A DNA stretch of 64,000 bases, from IMG/VR virus record IMGVR_UViG_3300008110_000030, positions 150,618-214,617 of that record, one strand, 5' to 3'. Source of the stretch: a virus. The notes under the pieces are model-generated. The model did no database searches. It was not told the DNA's origin and saw only the letters and a program-made list of their open reading frames with translations. The position numbers and the translations under genes were made by a program. Position 1 is the stretch's first letter. Each line of letters begins with the position of its first letter. This document shows, in pieces, positions 37,071 to 44,805 of the stretch.

Positions 37071-38807
37071 ATGGCTTGGAAAAAATATTTTACACCAGTT
37101 AAGGTTAATAATGACGGGGGTTCTAAGAGTCTCATTTCAGGATCAGGTGGATCAAACTATAACGCATTTAGAAGTAACTATTCCAGCTTTCTCCCTGATG
37201 TTTATTCAGGACATCCAAATAGATTAGAAAGATATCAGCAGTACAATACCATGGATGCAGACAGTGAAGTCAATGCGGCATTGGACATATTAGCTGAGTT
37301 TTGCACACAAAAGAATAAAGATAACGGCACTGCTTTCAACATTGATTATAGAGAGCAAGCAACAAATACTGAAGTTAAATTACTAAAAAAATGTCTACAA
37401 CAGTGGCACAAGTTAAATCAGTTTGATGTAAGAATTTTTAAAACTATTCGTAATCTGTTCAAGTTTGGTGATTGCTTTTTTGTTAGAGATCCAGAAACTC
37501 AAAAATGGGTTTACATAGACCCTAGTAAGGTTGACAAGATAATTGTTAACGAAAGTGAGGGCAAAGAGCCTGAGCAGTATGTTATTCGTGACTTAAACAT
37601 TAACCTACAATCATTAACAGTAACACAAATTAATCCAAATGCACCTAATGCAACTCCTGGTAACGCGGCATACGTTACTGGTGGAGGATTTCAGCGTGGT
37701 ATGGTTGGCGGATATCCACAGTTAACAGGCAGTAGATTCAGTAATAGCCAAGAGCAAGTGGCTATTGATGCTAATCATGTGATACATTTAAGTCTGAGTG
37801 AAGGACTTGATAGCAACTTCCCATTTGGTAACAGTTTGCTTGAAATGTGTTTCAAAGTCTACAAGCAAAAAGAATTATTAGAAGATGCGATCATTATCTA
37901 TCGTGTGATGAGAGCTCCAGAAAGACGTGTGTTCTATGTTGACGTGGGTAATATGCCTAGTCACTTGGCCATGAGCTTTGTTGAAAGAGTTAAAAACGAA
38001 GTAAATCAAAGACGTATTCCCAGTGTTACAGGCGGTGGACAAAGTGTTATTGACAGCGGATTTAACCCGCTAGCCATCAACGAAGATTACTTCTTCCCAC
38101 AGACAGCAGAAGGTCGTGGAAGTAAAGTTGAAGTACTTCCAGGCGGAAGTAATTTAGGTGAAATTGAAGATTTACGCTTCTTTACTAACAAATTATTCCG
38201 TGCATTGCGTATACCAAGTAGCTACTTGCCAACAGGTCCAGACGATTCAAATGCAAGTTTTAGTGATGGACGTGTAGGCACAGCCTATATACAAGAGCTA
38301 CGTTTTAACTTTTATTGTGAACGTTTACAAAGTTTATTCACAGAAGCATTTGATTTAGAATTTAAATTATATCTTAAAAACTGTGGAATCAACATTGATC
38401 CAAACTTATTTGATTTAAAGTTTAATCCTCCACAAAACTTTGCCAGCTATCGTCAAGCAGAGATGGACGGTCAACGTGTAAGCACATTCCAAGCAGTTGC
38501 AGAAGTTCCTTATATGAGCAAACGTTTTGCACTAAAACGTTTCTTAGGACTTAGTGCAGAAGAAATGCAAGAGAATGAATTGCTATGGCGTCAAGAAAAC
38601 ATTGTTGGTAACACTGGCAATGCACAAAATCCTGGACAAGAGATGCGCGGTGCTGGTATAACTCCAGGCGGCATACAAGGTGACTTAGACGAATTTACCG
38701 ATAACGAAGGTGATTCAGGAGTTCCACCACCAGGCGCAGAACCCACAGGCGAAGCAGGTGGGGGCGGTGGAGCAGGTGCACCAGCAAGTCCAGCGCCATC
38801 GCAATAA
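37071..38807 (+). CDS. 20: Portal vertex protein gp20
   Basis: This 578-aa protein is the T4 gp20 portal; T4 gp20 is 524 aa. Conserved stretches include RLERYQQYNTMDADSEVNAALDILAEF (split: RLERYQQYNTMD, then VNAALDILAEFCT), LFKFGDCFFVRD, LSEGLDSNFPFGNSLLE, YRVMRAPERRVFYVDVGN and LFRALRIPSSYLPTG. The last ~80 residues are Gly/Pro/Ala-rich and probably disordered. The portal is the dodecameric DNA gateway that nucleates the prohead. An AAGGA site overlaps the preceding stop. The stop codon overlaps the late box at 38803-38810. Confidence 0.97.
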   Translation: MAWKKYFTPVKVNNDGGSKSLISGSGGSNYNAFRSNYSSFLPDVYSGHPNRLERYQQYNTMDADSEVNAALDILAEFCTQKNKDNGTAFNIDYREQATNTEVKLLKKCLQQWHKLNQFDVRIFKTIRNLFKFGDCFFVRDPETQKWVYIDPSKVDKIIVNESEGKEPEQYVIRDLNINLQSLTVTQINPNAPNATPGNAAYVTGGGFQRGMVGGYPQLTGSRFSNSQEQVAIDANHVIHLSLSEGLDSNFPFGNSLLEMCFKVYKQKELLEDAIIIYRVMRAPERRVFYVDVGNMPSHLAMSFVERVKNEVNQRRIPSVTGGGQSVIDSGFNPLAINEDYFFPQTAEGRGSKVEVLPGGSNLGEIEDLRFFTNKLFRALRIPSSYLPTGPDDSNASFSDGRVGTAYIQELRFNFYCERLQSLFTEAFDLEFKLYLKNCGINIDPNLFDLKFNPPQNFASYRQAEMDGQRVSTFQAVAEVPYMSKRFALKRFLGLSAEEMQENELLWRQENIVGNTGNAQNPGQEMRGAGITPGGIQGDLDEFTDNEGDSGVPPPGAEPTGEAGGGGGAGAPASPAPSQ

Positions 38808-38810
38808 ATA
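38803..38810 (+). promoter_or_regulatory. Late promoter box AATAAATA at the portal stop codon
   Basis: AATAAATA overlaps the gp20 TAA and lies 7 nt before the next ATG (38818). By T4 spacing the RNA would have a leader of about 2 nt. Confidence 0.5.
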
Positions 38811-38817
38811 CATTACT

Positions 38818-39078
38818 ATGTTCTTACGCGAATTCATTTATTTTAATAAAGATTCTCTTGGTCAAGATGAATACGATAATCAACCTTTGGAAGATAAAAG
38901 GTATAACTCAGACGATGATAAGGATGTTCTTACATTGTCAGATACACGTAAAACTCGCTTGTCCTTAAAACAAATTAATCAAATGCGCAAGAATCATGAA
39001 GCACATGTTTCTGAGATGGCTGAAGAATCTGAGTTGATACAAGCTCAGTATGCTACGCCAGTTCAGGCTCCTGCTTAA
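38818..39078 (+). CDS. Small unknown head-cassette protein (86 aa)
   Basis: A longer frame opens at 38710 inside gp20, but ATG 38818 is the natural start because it follows the gp20 stop and a late box. The sequence is polar (DEYDNQPLEDKRYNSDDDKDV, broken as an acidic patch) with a basic SLKQINQMRKNHEAH helix. No family is recognised. Its place between portal and core protein matches small head genes such as T4 gp67/68, but there is no sequence proof. Confidence 0.65.
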   Translation: MFLREFIYFNKDSLGQDEYDNQPLEDKRYNSDDDKDVLTLSDTRKTRLSLKQINQMRKNHEAHVSEMAEESELIQAQYATPVQAPA

Positions 39079-39207
39079 TAAAATTCTTAACATTTAAATA
39101 AAATCTTGTCAAAAAGACGTCTTTTTGGCATATTTTCGCTATATATATTATCTACGCTGTAAATATACTCGACAGCCTTGCCTATATAATCAAAGGAGAA
39201 TTTCGCA
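39079..39207 (+). promoter_or_regulatory. Head-cassette leader region: palindrome and late-box variant
   Basis: This 129-nt gap holds a perfect 18-bp palindrome CAAAAAGACGTCTTTTTG (39110-39127), which may act as a terminator or a DNA site, and TGTAAATA (39158-39165), a one-off variant of the late box 42 nt before the gp67-like ATG. A strong AAAGGAGAA ribosome site lies just before 39208. No gene was found here. Confidence 0.45.
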
Positions 39208-40044
39208 ATGCAAAATAAATTTGAACAATTATTAGATTATCTAATTAACGAAGAAACACAAAAAGCCAACGAACTGTTCCATCAGATCGTTGTTGAAAAA
39301 AGCCGCGGCATCTACGAGAGCTTAATTTCTGAAGAAGAAAAGAAAGAAGAAGATGACAAGGAAGATGACGTTGAAAAAACTGATGAGAATTTTGGTTTTG
39401 ACAGCGGCGAACAAGTTATTGAAATCGGCGGAGAACCAGCAGACGACTTAATGACAGACGTTGGAATGGGTGACGACGATGAAGGTGAAGAAGATGAAAT
39501 GGCCATGGATGCAGAATTTGGCGATGATTCAGAAATGGGCGGTGACGGTGATGTAGAAGACCGCGTTCAAGATTTAGAAGACGAGCTAGAGTCACTTAAA
39601 GCAGAATTTGAAGCTCTAATCGCTGGTGAAGGTTCTGATATGGAATCTGAAGAAGGCGAAGAAGAAGGTGAAGAAGGCGAAGAAGAAGGCGAAGATGAAG
39701 AAGACGTACTTCGCGAATACACAGAACAAGTTGGTGGAAAGCAGTATAACCAATATGGTAAAATGGGTGACAATGGACAAAACACAAAGTCTATCGTTGC
39801 TGGAAAGAACGACATGGGTGGCACAGCTAGCAACATTGCACAAGGCGGTGAAGCTAAAGGCGAAGGCACAAAGGGTGGTTTGTTAAACCCAAGTGCTAAA
39901 GAAGAAAGTGCTGGCAACATCAATGTTCCAGGCGGCAATGCTGGTAAGACAGCGTTCAAGAAGAAAGAACCTGGTCACGGTGCAGAGAAGAAAGGCGCTG
40001 GTGAGCAAGCAGGTAATACTAAGAGCCCACTAGGTTCTAAGTAA
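39208..40044 (+). CDS. gp67-like prohead core protein, highly acidic
   Basis: This 278-aa protein begins with a helical segment (FEQLLDYLINEETQKANELF, then HQIVVEKSRGIYESLI) like T4-type gp67 core proteins, followed by extreme Asp/Glu-rich tracts (~residues 46-170, including runs of EEGEE) and a Gly/Lys/Asn-rich C-terminus. T4 gp67 is only 80 aa but also acidic. Such proteins are built into the scaffold and then chopped by gp21. It lies directly before gp21, in T4 order. The mirror-image minus-strand frames over this gene are artefacts of its biased codons. Confidence 0.7.
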   Translation: MQNKFEQLLDYLINEETQKANELFHQIVVEKSRGIYESLISEEEKKEEDDKEDDVEKTDENFGFDSGEQVIEIGGEPADDLMTDVGMGDDDEGEEDEMAMDAEFGDDSEMGGDGDVEDRVQDLEDELESLKAEFEALIAGEGSDMESEEGEEEGEEGEEEGEDEEDVLREYTEQVGGKQYNQYGKMGDNGQNTKSIVAGKNDMGGTASNIAQGGEAKGEGTKGGLLNPSAKEESAGNINVPGGNAGKTAFKKKEPGHGAEKKGAGEQAGNTKSPLGSK

Positions 40045-40059
40045 TTTTAGGATAAGTTA

Positions 40060-40686
40060 ATGAGCTTTTTATTGCGCGAAAGTTTGTCGTTTGATCAGGC
40101 ACGTTGTGTTGTTGAATCAGACGACAAAGACGGCAAGAACCTTTATATGAAGGGAATTTGTATCCAAGGCGGGATTCGTAATGCGAATCAGCGTATATAT
40201 CCTGTTGATCAAATAGGTAATGCTGTCAACACGTTAATTGATCAAATTAAGAACGGATACAGCGTATTAGGCGAAGTTGACCATCCAGACGATTTGAAAG
40301 TTAATTTGGACCGCGTAAGTCACATGATTACAGATATGTGGATGGACGGTCCTAACGGTTACGGTAAGTTTAAAATCTTACCAACACCAATGGGAAATTT
40401 AGTACGCACCATGTTAGAGTCCGGCGTTAAGCTAGGAGTATCGAGTCGTGGTAGCGGCAACGTTAATGATGGCAATGGCGAAGTATCAGACTTTGAAATC
40501 ATTACGGTAGATGTAGTAGCACAACCAAGTGCGCCAGGTGCGTATCCTACAGCCATTTATGAGCATTTTATGAATTCTCGTGGTGGTAATAGAGCTATAC
40601 AAGTGGCACATGAAGTTAGAGAAGATCCAAAGGCCCAAAAATATCTTAAGGAAAGTATCCTTAATATTATTCAAGGTCTAAAATAA
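40060..40686 (+). CDS. 21: Prohead core protease gp21
   Basis: This 208-aa serine protease matures the prohead by cleaving scaffold and capsid proteins. The likely catalytic His is His75 in GEVDHPDDLKVNL and the likely nucleophile is Ser128 or Ser129 in LGVSSRGSG; DFEIITVDVVAQPSAPG follows as in the T4 family. T4 gp21 is 212 aa. An AGGA site lies 8 nt before the ATG. It is between the core protein and scaffold genes, as in T4. Confidence 0.96.
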   Translation: MSFLLRESLSFDQARCVVESDDKDGKNLYMKGICIQGGIRNANQRIYPVDQIGNAVNTLIDQIKNGYSVLGEVDHPDDLKVNLDRVSHMITDMWMDGPNGYGKFKILPTPMGNLVRTMLESGVKLGVSSRGSGNVNDGNGEVSDFEIITVDVVAQPSAPGAYPTAIYEHFMNSRGGNRAIQVAHEVREDPKAQKYLKESILNIIQGLK

Positions 40687-40704
40687 GCCCGAGGAGAAAA
40701 AGAG

Positions 40705-41799
40705 ATGTTGGACGCATTCAAAAAACTTTTCGAAAGCGGAATGATTTCTGAGGAAATCAAAGCCGAAGTCGAAACAGCTTGGAACGCCAAACTTCAAGAA
40801 ACTCGCGATGTACTAACAGCTGAACTTCGTGAAGAGTTCGCTCAACGTTATGAGCACGATCGTGCAACTATTGTTGAGTCACTTGACAAGATGATTGGTG
40901 AACAGTTAGAAAGCGAAATTGCTGAATTCGTTGCTGACAAACAAAGCCTTGCAGAAGCAAGAGCCCAGTATGAAGCAAAAATTTCAAAAGATTCTGAAGT
41001 ATTAGAAGCTTTTGTTGTTAAGAATTTAGCTAGAGAGTTAGGTGAATTCCAAAGCGATCGTCAGAAAGTTGCAGAAAACTTCGGAAAGCTAGAAGCTTTC
41101 GTAGTTGAAGCACTTGCTCGTGAGATTAAAGAATTCGCAGAAGATAAGAAAGACCTTGCAGAAACTAAAGTTAAATTAGTTCGCGAAGCAAAAGAAAAAT
41201 TTGCTGAAATCAAACAACAATTTATCGCTAAGAGCGCAACAATTGTTGAGAACGCAATTACAAAAAATCTTACAAAAGAGATTTCGCAATTACGTGAAGA
41301 TATTGATAGCGCACGCCAAAATAACTTTGGACGCAAGATTTTCGAAGCCTTTAATGCAGAATATATGGCTAGTCATGTTAATGAAAAATCCACAACTTCA
41401 CGTTTGTTGAAGATTGTAGATAAGAAAGAAACAGAACTAGCAGAAGCACAAAAAACTATTGCAGAAGTACAGCAAATTGTTGAAAGCAAAGAACGTGAAA
41501 TCCGTATTGCTAACGACATGATGAAGCGTAAAGAAGCAATGCAAGAATTACTAGCTCCGCTAAGTGGTGAAAAGAAAGCAGTTATGAATCAACTTTTAGA
41601 AGGTGTACAAACTTTCAAATTAGCTGATGCTTTCGACAAGTACTTACCAGCGGTGATGGAAGGCAAGGCACACACTAAGGCACCAAAACAGGCACTAAAT
41701 GAGAGTAAAGAGGTTACAGGCGACAAGCCAACCAAGATCACTGCCGAGGAAGGTATTGATAATTTAATTGACATCCGCAAACTAGCGGGTCTAAAATAA
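40705..41799 (+). CDS. 22: Prohead scaffold protein gp22
   Basis: This 364-aa protein is nearly all charged helix (Glu/Lys/Ala-rich coiled coil, residues ~10-290), with a C-terminal segment MLLQEL...LSGEKKAVMNQLLEGV-like (here KEAMQELLAPLSGEKKAVMN) typical of gp22. T4 gp22 is 269 aa. It contains several L-A-E and I-A-E tripeptides, the kind of site cut by gp21. A GAGGAGA ribosome site precedes the ATG. It assembles the inner core on which gp23 polymerises. Confidence 0.93.
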   Translation: MLDAFKKLFESGMISEEIKAEVETAWNAKLQETRDVLTAELREEFAQRYEHDRATIVESLDKMIGEQLESEIAEFVADKQSLAEARAQYEAKISKDSEVLEAFVVKNLARELGEFQSDRQKVAENFGKLEAFVVEALAREIKEFAEDKKDLAETKVKLVREAKEKFAEIKQQFIAKSATIVENAITKNLTKEISQLREDIDSARQNNFGRKIFEAFNAEYMASHVNEKSTTSRLLKIVDKKETELAEAQKTIAEVQQIVESKEREIRIANDMMKRKEAMQELLAPLSGEKKAVMNQLLEGVQTFKLADAFDKYLPAVMEGKAHTKAPKQALNESKEVTGDKPTKITAEEGIDNLIDIRKLAGLK

Positions 41800-41812
41800 T
41801 TAGGAGAAACAA

Positions 41813-43000
41813 ATGTCCGTATTGCTAAATGAAAAATGGCAAGATACAAAAGAGGCCCTACTAGAAGGCCTACAAGGCCACAAGCGTAGTGTCATGGGTG
41901 TGACCCTTGAAAACACTCGTAGGTATCTTGCAGAAAGTGCAACAGCTGGTTCAACCAGTGCAGGTAACGTTGCAACACTAAACCGCGTGATTCTTCCAGT
42001 AATCCGCCGTGTAATGCCAACAGTCATTGCTAACGAAATCGTTGGCGTACAACCAATGACTGGTCCAGTTGGTCAAATCCACACACTACGTATTCGTTAC
42101 GCAGATGGTGGTGATGGCGTAACAGCTGGAGATGAAGCACTAAGCCCATTCAAGATTGCGGCTGCTTATTCTGGTAACAACACAGACGCTACACCAGGTG
42201 CAAGTAGTACTGCTAGCCTAGAAGGCAACCCAGGTAAGCGTATGAGTATCCAAATCTTGAAACAAGCTGTAGAAGCCAAGACACGTAAGCTAAGTGCTCG
42301 TTGGACTTTTGAAGCTGCTCAAGATGCACAAGCTCAGCAAGGTATTGATATCGAAGCTGAAATTATGGCTGCTCTAGCACAAGAAATTACAGCTGAAATT
42401 GACCAAGAAATTCTTTCTAGCCTACGTGGTCTAGCAAGCGTTGGTCAAACTTACGACCAAGCTGCCGTATCTGGTACAGCTACATTCGTTGGTGACGAGC
42501 ATGCCGCATTGGCAGTTCAAATCAACCGTGTTGCTAACCAAATCGCTCAGCGTACACGTCGTGGTGCAGGTAACTGGGCTGTTGTGTCTAACCAGGCATT
42601 GACAATTCTACAATCTGCAACAACAAGTGCGTTTGCACGTACAACAGAAGGTACTTTCGAAGCTCCTACAAACACTAAGTTTGTTGGTACATTGAACGGT
42701 GCTATGCGTGTGTATGTTGATACATACTTAGCAGACAGTGGTAGCCAAACTATCAATGACAACCAAGTATTAGTTGGTTATAAAGGTCCTAGCGAGGCAG
42801 ATGCTGCCGCGTTCTATTGCCCATATATTCCTCTAATGAGTTCTGGTGTTGTTCTAGATCCAGCTACTTTTGAACCAGTAGTTGGCTTCATGACACGTTA
42901 TGGTTATGTAGAGTTAAACAACACTGCTTCTTCTCTAGGTAACGCGGCTGACTATCTAAGCAAGGTATCTATTACCGCTGCCAACGTTAGCTTCCAATAA
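41813..43000 (+). CDS. 23: Major capsid protein gp23
   Basis: This 395-aa protein is the gp23 HK97-fold major capsid subunit. Diagnostic stretches: NRVILPVIRRVMPTVIANEIVGVQPMTGPVG (split: ILPVIRRVMPTVIAN, IVGVQPMTGPVGQI), LSARWTFEAAQDAQAQQGID, IEAEIMAALAQEITAEIDQEI, and CPYIPLMSSGVVLDPATFEP near the end. It is clearly shorter than T4 gp23 (521 aa). L39-A40-E41 fits a gp21 cleavage site and would leave ~354 aa mature. Codons appear less AT-biased than in neighbours, as expected for a very abundant protein. AGGAGA lies 6 nt before the ATG. Confidence 0.98.
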   Translation: MSVLLNEKWQDTKEALLEGLQGHKRSVMGVTLENTRRYLAESATAGSTSAGNVATLNRVILPVIRRVMPTVIANEIVGVQPMTGPVGQIHTLRIRYADGGDGVTAGDEALSPFKIAAAYSGNNTDATPGASSTASLEGNPGKRMSIQILKQAVEAKTRKLSARWTFEAAQDAQAQQGIDIEAEIMAALAQEITAEIDQEILSSLRGLASVGQTYDQAAVSGTATFVGDEHAALAVQINRVANQIAQRTRRGAGNWAVVSNQALTILQSATTSAFARTTEGTFEAPTNTKFVGTLNGAMRVYVDTYLADSGSQTINDNQVLVGYKGPSEADAAAFYCPYIPLMSSGVVLDPATFEPVVGFMTRYGYVELNNTASSLGNAADYLSKVSITAANVSFQ

Positions 43001-43023
43001 TCTTAAGAGATTAGAAGAAAAAC

Positions 43024-43050
43024 AAAAAGCCCCAGCAATGGGGCTTTTTT
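43024..43050 (+). terminator. Intrinsic terminator after gp23
   Basis: AAAAAGCCCC-AGCAAT-GGGGCTTTTTT forms a stem of at least 9 bp with a T run, 24 nt after the gp23 stop. It closes the head cassette. Confidence 0.93.
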
Positions 43051-43053
43051 GTG

Positions 43054-43061
43054 AGTAAATA
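43054..43061 (+). promoter_or_regulatory. Late-box variant AGTAAATA
   Basis: It lies just behind the gp23 terminator and 8 nt before the ATG at 43070. One base differs from NATAAATA. The predicted start near 43067 gives a leader of about 3 nt. Confidence 0.4.
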
Positions 43062-43069
43062 TACTTGTG

Positions 43070-43348
43070 ATGCAAGAGTATTCTATAACTAATAGTTTAG
43101 ACTGGCAACAGGTCAGATCTAGGATGTCTAAGAGTAAAGACAACTTGGGCATATTTAAACGCGATATTGATAGACTATTAAAAGGTATTGATGTTGAAAT
43201 AATTAAACTAGGTAATTTAGAAATCACCGCAAGAAACAATAAAAGCCAGTCTAGTCTAGACCGTGCGCAAGCACAATTAGACATAGTTAATCAACAAATA
43301 AAGAATTTCAATAAATTTTACATAATGGCTCTTATGACGCATAGCTAA
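43070..43348 (+). CDS. Small unknown helical protein (92 aa)
   Basis: The family is not recognised. The frame also allows GTG at 43067, but ATG 43070 is preferred. The sequence is helical and charged (SRMSKSKDNLGIFKRDIDRLL, split at Lys; SSLDRAQAQLDIVNQQIKNF) with a hydrophobic C-terminal end. No ribosome site is visible, which with the close late box suggests a leaderless message. It is separated from the head genes by a terminator and begins the fibre region. Confidence 0.6.
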   Translation: MQEYSITNSLDWQQVRSRMSKSKDNLGIFKRDIDRLLKGIDVEIIKLGNLEITARNNKSQSSLDRAQAQLDIVNQQIKNFNKFYIMALMTHS

Positions 43349-43363
43349 TGTTTTTTAGATACA

Positions 43364-43371
43364 GATAAATA
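43364..43371 (+). promoter_or_regulatory. Late promoter box GATAAATA
   Basis: GATAAATA lies 18 nt before the ATG at 43390 with AAGGA in between; standard late-gene layout. Confidence 0.65.
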
Positions 43372-43389
43372 TCATATAAGGAAAAATAC

Positions 43390-44481
43390 ATGTCTACAAG
43401 AGAAGTCATACGAACAACAGGTGATTGGCACGTGCAAGCCACGCAAGATCTGCACCTAGAAACTCAGTATCTAAATGGAAACAATGGTACTGTATATGTT
43501 TATGGCAATTTAATGGTAAGAGGTAATACTACTACTATTGAATCTAATGATCTTAGTATTGGCGATAAAGTTTTAGTTTTAAACAAAGGTGAACCAGGAA
43601 TAGCTGGTGGCACTGAAGCAGGCGTAAGCGTAGATGGTATTTCAGGAATAAGCATTAGTAGAGGAGGTCCAAACGACCCAGCAGAAAATGCCAATTGGTT
43701 TTTTAATCAAAATAAAAATTGGAGTTATGACGGAACACTCACAAGCGGAATGTGGGAAGCTATCATTGGACCTCCAACAGGCGGCGTTGGTACACATTCA
43801 GGCGCGATATTAAATGCTATTCGAACAGGATCAGCAAATACTGATTTAAGTTTACTTGGCGCTGAAAATGCCAGCGCAGTTGTAACATTAGATGGAGTTG
43901 TTAACTACACTCAACGTATTCTTACTCGTTCAAATCCAGATGATGTGCCAAATAAAGGTTATGTTGATTATGCTATTGAAGCACAAGTGGATAGAAGAAG
44001 ATTACAATTAAATTATAGAAATAGTTTAGGGACACTTGTACAAGTTTCTAATACGTATGTAGAACTTACTGACGCAAACGTTCCTGGTTATGGAAATCCT
44101 TCATCCATACTTGAACCACAATTAAGAACAAGTATTGGTGGCAATCAATGGATTACTACTTATAACAACAGACTTGTTATTGGTGATTTAAAGATTTTAG
44201 ATTCAAATGAAATTACAATGGATGCACAAAATACAGCATTAGTACTTTCAACAAGACCTGGAGCATCAGCTACACTTAATCCTTCAGTGGAATTAAAAAC
44301 ATCATTGAGTATGGTCATTGATAATACATATTCAGTACCTAATAATGAAGCTGGTAAGGTTAAACTTTACCCAGAGCAAGAAGGTCCAGGGGGGACAGGA
44401 TTATATTTTGTAAATAGTGAAAACGTTAGAGACGAGCTAGTTAGTAAACGTCGTTCTTTCTTCGCTAGTCTAATGTTTTAA
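43390..44481 (+). CDS. Virion/fibre structural protein (363 aa)
   Basis: No named family. The sequence is beta-rich with features of fibre-associated proteins: a DLHLETQYL..NGTVYVYGNLMVRGNTTTIES start, as in beta-helical fibre heads; a Gly/Asn-rich middle; NPDDVPNKGYVDYAI (~residues 180-195); and a C-terminal LSTRPGASATLNPSVEL segment. It is the first large gene of the plus-strand fibre cluster and is probably virion surface or fibre connector. It is expressed from its own late box with a normal AAGGA site. Confidence 0.65.
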   Translation: MSTREVIRTTGDWHVQATQDLHLETQYLNGNNGTVYVYGNLMVRGNTTTIESNDLSIGDKVLVLNKGEPGIAGGTEAGVSVDGISGISISRGGPNDPAENANWFFNQNKNWSYDGTLTSGMWEAIIGPPTGGVGTHSGAILNAIRTGSANTDLSLLGAENASAVVTLDGVVNYTQRILTRSNPDDVPNKGYVDYAIEAQVDRRRLQLNYRNSLGTLVQVSNTYVELTDANVPGYGNPSSILEPQLRTSIGGNQWITTYNNRLVIGDLKILDSNEITMDAQNTALVLSTRPGASATLNPSVELKTSLSMVIDNTYSVPNNEAGKVKLYPEQEGPGGTGLYFVNSENVRDELVSKRRSFFASLMF

Positions 44482-44490
44482 GGATAAAAA

Positions 44491-44805
44491 ATGATAACAG
44501 CAACTAATTTAACAACCACAAACAATACACAAGCATTTCTTTCAGACGGAGAAAACGGCGTAACAACTTTGATGATCTGCAATCATCATGCAAGCACCAA
44601 TGCCGTAGTAAACGTTTGGGTCGTCCCGCAAAGTCAAGTATCAGGCAATGCTAATCAAATTTTGAAAAATCTAACCATTGTGGCAAGTGACACATTTGAT
44701 ATGGACAAGGAAAAATAAGTATTAAATGATGGCGACACTATAATGGTTCAAGCAGATATTGCCGATGTTATTAATACGGTAATTAGTAGTATGGCGGTAG
44801 CATAA
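44491..44805 (+). pseudogene. Small fibre-cluster protein interrupted by an in-frame TAA
   Basis: Translation from ATG 44491 stops after 75 residues at TAA 44716-44718, but the same frame continues to TAA 44803-44805 (104 codons with the stop counted), where it meets the next ATG as TAATG, the junction used repeatedly in this phage. The full frame matches the 109-aa protein at 52416: after KEK the stop falls where the paralogue has GEKLIV, i.e. at a Leu (TTA to TAA is one change). So the gene looks disrupted by a point nonsense change, or the stop is read through, or it is a sequence error. Function unknown; probably a small virion protein. Confidence 0.6.

Noticed and set aside
38710-38817. 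Upstream extension of the 86-aa gene into gp20
   Set aside because: The extra 36 residues come from out-of-frame gp20 sequence; ATG 38818 follows the gp20 stop and a late box.
39312-39959. Several long frames opposite the acidic core-protein gene
   Set aside because: They are mirror frames produced by GAA/GAT-rich codons; Ser/Leu-rich or Pro-rich translations with no ribosome site.
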